In this document: piece after piece, positions 9,329-17,725 of the stretch
Layout: each line of letters starts with the position of its first letter
Position numbering within the stretch: the stretch's first letter is position 1
NCBI GenBank assembly: GCA_016936505.1
Contig: JAFGXS010000085.1
Coordinates: 1 to 64,000, forward strand
Length of the DNA stretch: 64,000 nt
Direction of reading: 5' to 3'
Origin: Bacteroidales bacterium
Lineage (GTDB): Bacteria; Bacteroidota; Bacteroidia; Bacteroidales; F082
Program-made: the position numbers and the translations under genes
The notes under the pieces: generated by a model
Seen by the model: the letters and a program-made list of their open reading frames with translations, nothing else
Database searches by the model: none
What the model was told of the DNA's origin: nothing

Positions 9329-12253
9329 TTATTTTTCTTTCTTAATCACCACTTTATACTTAGAAGGATAGGTTAAGGCAGTTCTGAGTCTGTCAGCAAA
9401 ACTGGGTTTGGTTTTTGGCAAATCTGTAAGTAAATCATCAAGATTATAAAGTTCTACCTCGTTGAGTAATACCATAGGTTCTTTGCCTGCAGCATCACGA
9501 TAAAGTTTTATTGCAGTTTTGTCGGCTTTAGTATAGCTATTGTTACTCTTAATTACGAAAAATGCCAAATCTACCTGTGAAAGTAATTTAATTGGATAAG
9601 TATGATAAATTATAGATGGTATTTCAAGGAAAATATAATCATAAGGAACATTTGATTTCCTCAAATAACGCGTATCAACCAGTTCCTGAAGATTTTTTAC
9701 ATCAATGAAATTATTTTTTATTTCATAATGATAGGATTGATTGAAATCTTCTTCCTGATTATCGGCTTTATCATGGGTATAATTCAGATAAAGTATTTTG
9801 TCACCCATAGCTCTCATACGATTGATTACCTTTTGGGAAAGCAAAGTTTTACCAACCTGATTCTGTGTACTGAAGATCAATATAAAATATGGTTTTACTG
9901 GCTCAGGATCTTGTTTTGCAAGATTGAGTTTAATATTTTGAATAACCATATCAATCAGACGGTTCGAAATCTGAGAAAGTTCGTTTGCCAGATGCTTGGA
10001 TGAAAGGTAAGGATAAGCACCGGCCAATTGCATTTGGGTTTCTTCAATTACTTTGCTTGGCGTTCTGGTTGAAGTATCAAAATATTCAAGCATAATAATG
10101 ATGAATGCAATCAAGATAAAACCTCCAACACCAGATGCCAGAACCATATATTTAGCCCTTGAGGGATTTGCTGAAATCGGGAAATACGGAGGGTCAACCA
10201 CTTTAATATTAGTTGACATTTCCAGATTCTGTTGCTTCATTTTTGCCAAATTAAGACTTCTAAGCAATTCAATGTATGCTTGTTCAGCTACTTTAATTTC
10301 GCGTTCAATTCGGGTTAACATAGCCCCAAGAGGTGCCATTTTCTGGTAGGTTCTGATGAAATCTAATTTTCTTTGAGCCAATACCTTTAGAGCCGCTCGT
10401 GCTTCAGTATAATTAATTGTGTTTGTAAGCCATGAATCCAAAAGATCCTTTATGGAAACGCCTTGTGTGGAATGTCCGTACAAGTATAATTGATCAATAC
10501 TTAATTTAATTTCATCACGAAGTTGTTGTTGCTTTTTCATCAGATCCTGCAATTGTGCAGCTACCTGACTGTTATAGTTTTGAGCCAGTCTGTTGACAAT
10601 AATTTTTTCAGAAATAGTGGCTAGTTCTTTTTTCTTTTGGTTGACCACGTCACTCTTCAGGAAAATAGAATCTTTGGCTGTCATTTTTGTTGCTAACTGC
10701 TGTAATGTAGCTGCTGCCCCCGACATTTTAATTTGCTGATCCTGGTAATATGAATCAAGTTTTTCTTTTTGATCTGCAATTGCTTTACTCTGCTCGTAGT
10801 AGTTAATAATGTTGTTACGTTTATTAAACTGTAACAGCCTGTCCTCAGCTTCTGAAAGTTTCCGGTCTGCTGAATCTACCTGACGTTGGAAATATTCTAC
10901 AACACGGTCAGTTTCATTAATTCTTAATGACTTATAGTCCTTCATGAAGACCGTTGAGATAATTTTCAAAGTTTGTTGGCAAATTCCGGGATCATCAGAT
11001 GTGTAAGTTAATTTTACAAGGTCACTATTGTTGATTCGGAAAATCTGTATGTTGCTGATAGCATTTATGCTGTAGTGATTATTTTCTCCATAGTGCAATA
11101 GCCCGTAAATAAAGTTGGTGTCATTTGAAACATAATACCTACGCATATTATTTACAGTCTTTTCATAATCCGACTTTTTTACACCTGGAGGAACAATAGG
11201 GTCTTTGACAAAGATATTGTCATAAGTATACATTGAGTTATTAGACTGATCAACAGGGATATTATCTGTTGTAGAAGAAGGGTTCACCTGGTTATCGGTA
11301 TCCAGATCGGTTGAAACCTGTTTGTTACCGTAATAGTCATTGTTATCATTTGTGGCAGAAATGCCGTCATTTATTATAATTCTTTGTCCAGGACTTACTG
11401 TTTGGTTATACAGATTGTTCATTTCGCGAAGTTTGTTGATGTTTACTCCAAACTTCTTGGCTATTGAAAATAAAGTTTCACCGGGTTGAACGGTGTAAAA
11501 TTCGGTGTTCGATCCGACAGATCCTTTTTGAATAATCAACTGCTGACCCGAGGAAATATTTCCTGATGAAAGATTATTTAATTGCAATAATTCACCTCTG
11601 GAAATACCATATTTACTAGCTATAGATGCAAGCGATTCACCAGGTAAAACAGTGTGAGTAATGTAAGTGTTTACAGGAGTATTTGAAGTGTTACTTTTTG
11701 ATAAGCCACTTTCAGTATGACTTACACTTTGATTAGTGTTATTAGCACTTATTTCCCTTGCAGCAATGTTTTTCTTCTTATTGATTTGATTTTCCAGTGA
11801 TCTGATTTCCTTTTGAAGACTGGCAATTTGTTCTGCTCTTTCCCGCTCAATTCCTGATCGGTTATCCTTTACAACAAGGTCTTTAACTCTTTTGGGAATA
11901 AACCGCTGGAGCTTGTCGAAATTATCCTTGGATATGTATTGTGGATTATATTGTTCAAGAGTTAAATCCTGAGAGAGAAGTCTTAAAGAGGTTTCAACCA
12001 CAGTTTGTCTGGATTTAAGAAGATTGATCATATTATCAAACTGCGCACTTGTGCTAAAGTAATCTGTAGAACGTTGTGTTGTCGATTCAATAGAATATCC
12101 AGTTGTTATACCTGTATAAATAACAGCTTCCGATTGATATACTTTCTCCTTATTTCTGGTAAAATAGTAAACTACTATGGCTAATAACAAAGGAAAGCCA
12201 ATCAAAATGACAATATTTCTTCTGAATAACCTTATGAAATGTAAAAAATCCAT
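9329..12253 (-). CDS. Polysaccharide co-polymerase (Wzz/GumC type) with two LysM modules and a degenerate BY-kinase domain
   Basis: A 974-residue inner-membrane protein. Order: short cytoplasmic N-terminus, TM1 (about 14-32), periplasmic Wzz domain, two LysM modules (about 198-242 and 252-294; both read TVLPGES/TVQPGET, then IASKYG/IAKKFG and G-Q-x-L/I-I-I), an Asn/Ser/Thr-rich linker, a long coiled coil (about 440-680), the proline motif ANPSRA (695-700), TM2 (701-724), then a cytoplasmic ATPase-like domain. The P-loop is imperfect (STQNQVGKT, 795-803), the following strand lacks the Walker A' Asp (ILYLNY), Walker B reads YIFLEIPS, and there is no C-terminal Tyr cluster. It probably sets chain length and links to the envelope, but tyrosine kinase activity looks lost. 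LysM suggests peptidoglycan binding (inference). Confidence 0.85.
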   Translation of the reverse strand: MDFLHFIRLFRRNIVILIGFPLLLAIVVYYFTRNKEKVYQSEAVIYTGITTGYSIESTTQRSTDYFSTSAQFDNMINLLKSRQTVVETSLRLLSQDLTLEQYNPQYISKDNFDKLQRFIPKRVKDLVVKDNRSGIERERAEQIASLQKEIRSLENQINKKKNIAAREISANNTNQSVSHTESGLSKSNTSNTPVNTYITHTVLPGESLASIASKYGISRGELLQLNNLSSGNISSGQQLIIQKGSVGSNTEFYTVQPGETLFSIAKKFGVNINKLREMNNLYNQTVSPGQRIIINDGISATNDNNDYYGNKQVSTDLDTDNQVNPSSTTDNIPVDQSNNSMYTYDNIFVKDPIVPPGVKKSDYEKTVNNMRRYYVSNDTNFIYGLLHYGENNHYSINAISNIQIFRINNSDLVKLTYTSDDPGICQQTLKIISTVFMKDYKSLRINETDRVVEYFQRQVDSADRKLSEAEDRLLQFNKRNNIINYYEQSKAIADQKEKLDSYYQDQQIKMSGAAATLQQLATKMTAKDSIFLKSDVVNQKKKELATISEKIIVNRLAQNYNSQVAAQLQDLMKKQQQLRDEIKLSIDQLYLYGHSTQGVSIKDLLDSWLTNTINYTEARAALKVLAQRKLDFIRTYQKMAPLGAMLTRIEREIKVAEQAYIELLRSLNLAKMKQQNLEMSTNIKVVDPPYFPISANPSRAKYMVLASGVGGFILIAFIIIMLEYFDTSTRTPSKVIEETQMQLAGAYPYLSSKHLANELSQISNRLIDMVIQNIKLNLAKQDPEPVKPYFILIFSTQNQVGKTLLSQKVINRMRAMGDKILYLNYTHDKADNQEEDFNQSYHYEIKNNFIDVKNLQELVDTRYLRKSNVPYDYIFLEIPSIIYHTYPIKLLSQVDLAFFVIKSNNSYTKADKTAIKLYRDAAGKEPMVLLNEVELYNLDDLLTDLPKTKPSFADRLRTALTYPSKYKVVIKKEK

Positions 12254-12266
12254 CTATCTCCTCAAA

Positions 12267-13046
12267 TTAACGCAATATGTTTATCAGGTTAAATTTCATC
12301 CCTGTCGTAACTTCCAAAAGCTTATATTCTTTATTAAATTCTGCTATGGCTTGTTGAAAGTTGATGGCTCCTCTGGTTTGAATTTCTTTCAGTCGGGTAT
12401 ATTCGGCTGTTGATATTTCCCCGTTTACAAATTCATTTTGGGCCATTCTCATCTGCATCATTGTAAAATTCTGATATTCATTATATATGCGTATGTAATT
12501 TTGATATTGAACCAGATTATTATAGTGATCAATCACTTCATTAACAAGAAACCTTCTATTAATTTCTTTTTGCATTTGCGAAATCTCAATCCACTTCTTT
12601 TGCTTGTTAATATTATTTCTTCTGTCAAAAAATTCCTGAAGTGGGAATCGGATATAAAAACCTGCTGCATAGTTTGAACGCCACGACCAGGAATGATAAT
12701 ATCTTCCCACTTTAGTCAACTGATCCTGATCCCAAAAATCCCAGCGACCAAAGTTCATATCCCAGTTTAAACTAAAGTAGTTTAGCCAGGCACGTTGAGC
12801 TGTAAGTTGCTCAAAATAGTAATACTGAGATTTTAAATCTTCATACTTAACACTGGGCGAGTTGTATGCAGCTGAGTCGATTAAAACTTCCAGAGGAGGA
12901 AGTCTCTTTGTGATATCGTCAGTAATCGGATTGTAATAATTTGAGCTGTCAGCAGACCTGCCATATTGAGCCATTGCCGACACAGTCAAGGCCATGAAGA
13001 AAAAAATAAAAATCCCCCATTTTTTAAAAAGCTGCCCTCTCATCAT
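12267..13046 (-). CDS. Short TolC-like outer-membrane protein of the polysaccharide locus
   Basis: 259 residues with a signal peptide (MMRGQLFKKWGIFIFFFMALTVSAMAQ). The mature part has LPPLEVLIDSAAYNSPSVKY near its start, matching the first helix of TolC-family efflux proteins, then a beta-rich stretch with many aromatics (LNYFSLNWDMNFGRWDFW, then SNYAAGFYIRFPL), and long amphipathic helices (about 145-250). TolC proteins have two such repeats and over 400 residues; this has one, so it may form a higher-order oligomer. It lies 13 bp upstream of the co-polymerase gene and is a candidate outer-membrane partner for polymer export, since no Wza-type gene is visible. Start chosen at the ATG preceded by a rare Shine-Dalgarno-like GGAGG. 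Confidence 0.65.
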   Translation of the reverse strand: MMRGQLFKKWGIFIFFFMALTVSAMAQYGRSADSSNYYNPITDDITKRLPPLEVLIDSAAYNSPSVKYEDLKSQYYYFEQLTAQRAWLNYFSLNWDMNFGRWDFWDQDQLTKVGRYYHSWSWRSNYAAGFYIRFPLQEFFDRRNNINKQKKWIEISQMQKEINRRFLVNEVIDHYNNLVQYQNYIRIYNEYQNFTMMQMRMAQNEFVNGEISTAEYTRLKEIQTRGAINFQQAIAEFNKEYKLLEVTTGMKFNLINILR

Positions 13047-13052
13047 TTACAT

Positions 13053-13057
13053 CCTCC
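13053..13057 (-). promoter_or_regulatory. Shine-Dalgarno-like GGAGG before the TolC-like gene
   Basis: On the minus strand GGAGG lies 6 nt before the first of two adjacent ATG codons (13046 and 13043). Strong SD sites are uncommon in this phylum and were not seen before most other genes here, so it supports the chosen start and perhaps a high translation rate. Confidence 0.5.
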
Positions 13058-13092
13058 GTTTGCGCTAGAATCTTGGTTAATTTATAATTTTT

Positions 13093-13100
13093 GAAAGATA
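13093..13100 (-). promoter_or_regulatory. Possible -7 box (TATCTTTC) for the export gene cluster
   Basis: Within the 119-bp gap between the sugar transferase stop and the TolC-like gene, the minus strand reads TATCTTTC, one mismatch from TAnnTTTG. It would give a leader of about 40 nt and let the export and glycosyltransferase genes be transcribed separately from the regulator pair upstream. Confidence 0.35.
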
Positions 13101-13165
13101 CCTGTTTATGTTAAGTATTAACTGTTGTTTTAAAATTATTATTAAAAAAGTTTTAAACAATTTAT

Positions 13166-14359
13166 TTAAACGTTTCCTTTCTGAAATAAAGCTGGTATAG
13201 TGCTTAATATCAGTTTTATATCACTCCAAAATGAATAGTTTTGTGCATATTCGTTGTCCAAAGATTTTCTTTCTTCTTCAGACATTTTGCCTCCCTGGCC
13301 TCTTAACTTGACTTGCCATAGTCCTGTAATACCCGCTGGCGCAAGAAAACGAGCGCTCCAATCGTCAGATGTTAAAAGCTCGGCTTCATACAATGGTAAT
13401 GGTCGATTTCCAACAATTGACATATCTCCCTTTAGTACATTGAGTAGCTGCGGAAGTTCATCAATACTTGTATTTCTGATTAATTTACCGACTTTAGTTA
13501 TTCTTGGGTCATTTTGGATTTTTACAAAAGTACTGGTTTTCTTTCTTCTGATCATTTCCGAATACCAGTATTCACATTTTTTTTCTCCTCCTACATATAG
13601 AACAGGTGAACAAAAGGTCCCTTCAGGTAACTTTGAACATCTGGGACAGGGCTCGGATTCTTCAATAATTTCTTCTTCCTTGTATTGGTTCAGATGGCTT
13701 AAGTCTTTTAATCTCAAGTCAGCTCCCGTATACATGGAACGGAATTTGTAAAAATCAAAAATTTTATATCCGGTTCCTACCCTTTTTGATTTATAAATTA
13801 CAGCACCTTTTGACTCTATGCGGATTGCAAGTGCTGTTATAATGAGTAGAGGAGATAAGATTATAATTGCTGCCAGAGAAGTTAAAATATCAAACAACCT
13901 TTTGATGGTAGGAATTTTATAATTTCTTTGCGAAGTACTTTTTACAGCCTCTTCTTGCTTTAATTCGTTTAGGTAATAAATGAGAAACCTAATTCTCGTT
14001 ATAAGTTTATCGAAATTAAAGGGAAAGGGATATAAGTCTTCAATGTAAGTCTTTTGATCAAAAACAGATTTCCTGTATTTTTTTTGATCATTTTCAGGTG
14101 AAATAAGTATAAACGGAACTTTCCACAAACCTAGTCTCTGTTTTAGGTAGATTCCCAAATCAGGACCTTTAATTCCTGCCATGTGATAATCTGATAAGAT
14201 AACATTCAATTCGGGATTTTTTCTGACCCAGTCAATGGCCTTGAGTCCGTTTTCCTGATGAAATAATTCAATCTCATCCGAGTGTTTCTTGAGCATATCC
14301 AACACTACAGGATTTTCTCCAATGTACAATAATGATATTTTATCAGAAAAATCACCCAT
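13166..14359 (-). CDS. Receiver-domain/polyprenyl-phosphate sugar transferase fusion
   Basis: 397 residues. Residues about 8-125 have a CheY-like fold: the phospho-acceptor region VILSDYHMAGIKG keeps Asp57, but the acidic pair is reduced to GEN near residue 15 and the usual Lys-Pro is replaced (LYPFPF, 109-114). A membrane hairpin (about 155-180) leads into a WcaJ/WbaP-type bacterial sugar transferase: KFRSM (205-209), NDPRITKVGKLIRNTS, DELPQLLNVLKGDMS, VGNRPLPLYE and LAPAGITGLWQV. This domain moves a hexose-1-phosphate from a UDP-sugar to undecaprenyl phosphate, the first step of the repeat unit. An insert at about 215-265 has Cys238, 241, 250 and 262 in a zinc-knuckle spacing. It follows a CheY gene by 11 bp. 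I recall similar architectures in this phylum. Confidence 0.88.
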   Translation of the reverse strand: MGDFSDKISLLYIGENPVVLDMLKKHSDEIELFHQENGLKAIDWVRKNPELNVILSDYHMAGIKGPDLGIYLKQRLGLWKVPFILISPENDQKKYRKSVFDQKTYIEDLYPFPFNFDKLITRIRFLIYYLNELKQEEAVKSTSQRNYKIPTIKRLFDILTSLAAIIILSPLLIITALAIRIESKGAVIYKSKRVGTGYKIFDFYKFRSMYTGADLRLKDLSHLNQYKEEEIIEESEPCPRCSKLPEGTFCSPVLYVGGEKKCEYWYSEMIRRKKTSTFVKIQNDPRITKVGKLIRNTSIDELPQLLNVLKGDMSIVGNRPLPLYEAELLTSDDWSARFLAPAGITGLWQVKLRGQGGKMSEEERKSLDNEYAQNYSFWSDIKLILSTIPALFQKGNV

Positions 14360-14370
14360 AGGATAAATTT

Positions 14371-14748
14371 CTATTTGGAAGTTCTGCTGATTAAATTATC
14401 GATTCTTAGCGAAAGCTCTTCAGGGTTAAAGGGCTTTACAATGTAATCGTCGGCTCCCATGCGTAAACATTTTACTCGTTCCTGGCTGCTTTCAATACCG
14501 GATAACATAATCATGGGAATTTCTTTAAAAAAACCGCTTGCCCGGACTTGTTTCAGAAATTCATACCCATCCAGATTGGGCATTTGTATATCAGCAACTA
14601 TTAAATCAGGAAGATTACCTTCTTCAAGGTACTTTATGCCCTCTCGACCATCAGATTTGGTAACCACATTGTAGGTTTTGCCAAGATAATTTTCAAGCAA
14701 CATCCGAATAGACAGCTCATCATCTATGACGAATATTTTCTTTTTCAT
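14371..14748 (-). CDS. Single-domain response regulator (CheY-like)
   Basis: 125 residues, only a receiver domain. Acidic pair IDDE (residues 8-11), phospho-acceptor VADIQMPNLDG (Asp53), Thr/Ser position IMLSG and the conserved Lys in VKPFNPEEL are all present, so it should be phosphorylated normally. There is no output domain. It is co-transcribed with the receiver-fused sugar transferase 11 bp downstream and lies 180 bp downstream of a hybrid kinase gene, so the likely role is a phosphorelay intermediate or a protein-protein switch on polysaccharide initiation (inference). Confidence 0.92.
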   Translation of the reverse strand: MKKKIFVIDDELSIRMLLENYLGKTYNVVTKSDGREGIKYLEEGNLPDLIVADIQMPNLDGYEFLKQVRASGFFKEIPMIMLSGIESSQERVKCLRMGADDYIVKPFNPEELSLRIDNLISRTSK

Positions 14749-14787
14749 GTATTACCGTTAAATTAGTAAATATGCTCCATATTTAAG

Positions 14788-14795
14788 CAAATATA
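14788..14795 (-). promoter_or_regulatory. Bacteroidetes -7 box (TATATTTG) for the CheY-sugar transferase genes
   Basis: The minus strand reads TATATTTGC 40 nt upstream of the CheY start, an exact match to TAnnTTTG. No clear -33 TTTG is visible. It implies that the CheY gene has its own promoter and is not simply read through from the kinase gene. Confidence 0.5.
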
Positions 14796-14928
14796 CTAAA
14801 TTCTTTTTTTACTTATACCCTGTTTTTACAAGTTATTTACAATGAAAAGTTAATAATTTCAGGGCTTTCGAGAGTAAAGAAGATTTTTTAATACTGCTTT
14901 TTTTACAAATATGTATTTAGTATGGATA

Positions 14929-16152
14929 TTAATTTGTCAGCCTGCATAAAATTTTTGAAAAATTACTGATGTCCAAAGGTTTGCGCATATAATCGTTCAT
15001 ACCTGCAGATAGGCATTCATTTTTATCTTGTTTGTGCGAATTTGCAGTAAGAGCTATAATTTTTATTGGTGCTAAAATCTTATTTTGTTTTTCAATAGCC
15101 CTGATCTCTTCACTGGCTCTGATCCCATCGCATTGAGGCATTTGAATATCCATCAGAATTAAGTTATAATGGTTCAATTTAAATTGTTCAATTGCTTCAA
15201 AGCCATTATTTGCTACATCAACATTATAACCTTGTTTCTCCAGAAGGTTTTTGGTCAGTTTTTGATTAACTAAATTATCTTCGACGAGTAATATATTTTT
15301 GAAAAGTTCGGCATTACTTATGTCTTTGCAGTTTTCTTTATTTAGAGTTACAGAAAGTTGTATTTCAGTTCCTTTGTTGTCAGTCTTATTAAGTATTATA
15401 TTTCCGTTCATAAGCATGGCTATACTTCTGGTTAAAGCCAGTCCCATGCCGAGTCCTTGCTGATTTCGGCTGTTAGAAATATCGACAGATGAGAAGAATT
15501 GCCAAATATAGCTTTCCAAATCAGATTGAATTCCAGTTCCTGTATCGGAAATGTTGAAGATTATTTCAGCATGTTTTTCATCTTTTTCTTTCAGACTCAC
15601 TGAAAGAGAAACTGTACCTTTTAGTGTGAATTTAAATGCGTTATCCAATAAATTGTATAACATTTGTCTTATGCGAACCGCATCTCCATTCCATATTCTC
15701 TGGATAGCAGAATCGATATGAAATGATAGTGAAATTGATTTTTCCTCAGCCTTTACCATGAACAAATGGTAAAGTTCGTCAAGCAAAACATAAAGATCAA
15801 AAGGATGATTATCGAGTGATATTCCTGAAAAGCTGGTTTTGTAAAAATCAAGTACATTATTGAGTAAAACAAAAAGGTGATGCCCCGATCTATATATGGT
15901 TTCAGCAAGATCTTTAAGTTCATTATTATCTGTTCTTGCTTTTAGTAGTTCAGATGCACTAATGATGCTGTTGAGCGGAGTTTTTATTTCGTGACTTATG
16001 TTTGAAATAATCTGACTTCTGCTGATTCCGGATTCTTTGAGGTCCTTTTCCAGTAATTGTAGTTTGATTTTTTCCAAGTCTTTTTGTCTTTGGTTTATAA
16101 GCTTTTCTGTTTTTGAAACAATCTTACTTATATCTTGATCGATATCCTTCAT
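14929..16152 (-). CDS. Soluble hybrid histidine kinase (HisKA-HATPase-REC)
   Basis: 407 residues without membrane segments. An N-terminal coiled coil (about 1-45) leads to the H-box NISHEIKTPLNSI (His54). The ATPase core follows with N-box LLDNAFKF, G1 DTGTGI and G2 GLGMGLALT, then a C-terminal receiver from about residue 287 (LLVEDNLVNQK, LILMDIQMPQCDG, MRKPLD). There is no sensory domain beyond the coiled coil, so it probably takes its signal from a partner protein. It lies directly upstream of the CheY and receiver-sugar transferase genes and is the obvious candidate phosphodonor for them, though this link is inferred from position. Confidence 0.9.
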   Translation of the reverse strand: MKDIDQDISKIVSKTEKLINQRQKDLEKIKLQLLEKDLKESGISRSQIISNISHEIKTPLNSIISASELLKARTDNNELKDLAETIYRSGHHLFVLLNNVLDFYKTSFSGISLDNHPFDLYVLLDELYHLFMVKAEEKSISLSFHIDSAIQRIWNGDAVRIRQMLYNLLDNAFKFTLKGTVSLSVSLKEKDEKHAEIIFNISDTGTGIQSDLESYIWQFFSSVDISNSRNQQGLGMGLALTRSIAMLMNGNIILNKTDNKGTEIQLSVTLNKENCKDISNAELFKNILLVEDNLVNQKLTKNLLEKQGYNVDVANNGFEAIEQFKLNHYNLILMDIQMPQCDGIRASEEIRAIEKQNKILAPIKIIALTANSHKQDKNECLSAGMNDYMRKPLDISNFSKILCRLTN

Positions 16153-16298
16153 TCAATTCCGAATAGAAAATTATAGATCAATTACCAAAGTCTGTGCCCT
16201 ATAAATTAAGAACTTGATATATAATTAATTATAAGATTACTTTTTGATAATTAAGGTTGTGTATTTTCCCGTTCTGGGAAATCTATAAGGAATTGGGA

Positions 16299-16790
16299 TC
16301 AGTTATAGGTACCTGAGTCCAGTTTTAAGATAGTCCACCAATCGTGAAGGCCCAAAGCATGAGATTTGTACTTCTTTTCCTGAGTTGTTTCTACAGCGAA
16401 CTTAAAGGATTCAAACTTAAAATCAGTTTGCTGAACCTGTTCCTTAAACACTGCAAAAGAAATGGTACCACTAAATACAAAAGGAGTTTCAGAAATTTCC
16501 TCCTGTTGAGATAATAGGTTTGTAATATTAAGGTTTAGGGTTTCTTTCTTTTTATTTACAAGCTCAACAAAAATAGTATTAATAGTTTGTGCATTTTTAA
16601 TAAAAGTCATTTGCAACATCAGCTCTTTAACTTTCTTCTGTTCTTTAATCACGCTGATAGTAAGTATTCCGTCAGAATATAGTTGTTTAGAAAGTGGCAG
16701 TATCCTTTTTTTATCCTTTTGAAACATATATAGACCCAGCATCCCAAAGCCAATTCCGAAAACTATGATATAGGTGATAATGTCTTCCAT
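16299..16790 (-). CDS. Hypothetical single-pass membrane protein
   Basis: 163 residues. One N-terminal membrane helix (about 5-24, MEDIITYIIVFGIGFGMLGL), followed by a basic stop (QKDKKR) and a soluble beta-rich domain without cysteines. Family not recognised. It starts 1 bp after the stop of the rhomboid gene, so it is the last gene of the small protein-mutL-rhomboid-rhomboid operon. With this topology the soluble domain would be cytoplasmic by the positive-inside rule. A role with, or as a substrate of, the neighbouring rhomboid proteases is possible but unsupported. Confidence 0.6.
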   Translation of the reverse strand: MEDIITYIIVFGIGFGMLGLYMFQKDKKRILPLSKQLYSDGILTISVIKEQKKVKELMLQMTFIKNAQTINTIFVELVNKKKETLNLNITNLLSQQEEISETPFVFSGTISFAVFKEQVQQTDFKFESFKFAVETTQEKKYKSHALGLHDWWTILKLDSGTYN

Positions 16791-16791
16791 A

Positions 16792-17712
16792 TTATTTGTT
16801 ACTGTTTTTGAAAAGAAATTCCTTTTCTTCTTTGGTTAGACTGCTGTATCCTGATTGGGCAATTTTGTCCAGTATGGAGTCTATTTCGTGTTCAGATGAG
16901 GCTCTTCGTTTATTATATTCTTCATCAGTCATTGGCCTACCTGATTCAGGCCTGCTGGTACTAAATTTTGTATATTTTGCTTTACTGAAAAATTTTGGAA
17001 ATTTCCAGGTATCGAAAATCCGGTAAAAATCTATCCCATTTCGCAGAGAAAAACCATATAGAAAGCCCCATAGCGCACCACCTAAATGAGCAATATGACC
17101 TCCAGGGTTCACAGACTGAATACTGAGCAGGTCAATAATAACCAGTGCAATAGCCAAATACTTTAAGGGGATTCTTCCAATCAGGAAAAGGTGCACATGA
17201 TAATTGGGAACATAGGTGGCAATGGCAATAATTATGGCTAAAATTGAAGCGGAAGCTCCCAAAGCAACCGAAATAGGCCTTATTCCGGCAAAGGCAGGAA
17301 ATATGTTGAAAGCAACTACGAAAAACAGCGCTCCCGATAAACCTCCCAATATATAAGTTAATAGTAATTTTTTTTGATTTAAGTACTCTAAAAAAAGGAG
17401 TCCTCCGAAATACAATAGAATCATATTAAAGAACCAATGGAAAAATCCTTCATGTAGAAACATATAAGTAAAAACTGTCCATGGTTTTTGTGTGAGTTCA
17501 TTTAAATCGGCGGGCAGTGCCATGTATTGCCCAACAAGGCTAAGCTGGCTAACTTTGCCTGTTGTGAGCCAGCTGATTAATAAAACAATATTTGCAACAA
17601 GAAAGATTACCGTATTAATAAGGATCAGACGTGAAAGGATATTCTTACCAAAAAATACCTCTCTCAGCATCTCTCCTGTGTTCTTGCGTGGTTGTTGATA
17701 GTATTGATACAT
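16792..17712 (-). CDS. Rhomboid family intramembrane serine protease (1)
   Basis: 306 residues, six core membrane helices. Motifs: FTYMFLHEGFFHWFFNM in the L1/TM2 region (Asn of the oxyanion hole), catalytic LGASAS with Ser154 in GxSx, and HIAHLGG with His209 completing the dyad. These proteases cut transmembrane segments of other membrane proteins. The C-terminal tail (about 235-306) is cytosolic, charged and ends in KEEKEFLFKNSNK. It is 13 bp downstream of a second, different rhomboid gene. Substrates cannot be inferred. It could be mistaken for an inactive member, but the dyad is intact. Confidence 0.9.
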   Translation of the reverse strand: MYQYYQQPRKNTGEMLREVFFGKNILSRLILINTVIFLVANIVLLISWLTTGKVSQLSLVGQYMALPADLNELTQKPWTVFTYMFLHEGFFHWFFNMILLYFGGLLFLEYLNQKKLLLTYILGGLSGALFFVVAFNIFPAFAGIRPISVALGASASILAIIIAIATYVPNYHVHLFLIGRIPLKYLAIALVIIDLLSIQSVNPGGHIAHLGGALWGFLYGFSLRNGIDFYRIFDTWKFPKFFSKAKYTKFSTSRPESGRPMTDEEYNKRRASSEHEIDSILDKIAQSGYSSLTKEEKEFLFKNSNK

Positions 17713-17725
17713 TTGTTTGATGCTT

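Noticed and set aside
9329..12253. Active bacterial tyrosine kinase
   Set aside because: The P-loop and Walker motifs are degenerate and there is no tyrosine cluster at the C-terminus, so the call was limited to a co-polymerase with a degenerate kinase domain.
13254..13751. A 165-codon plus-strand frame across the sugar transferase
   Set aside because: The opposite strand has the full transferase motifs; no start signal or homology was seen here.
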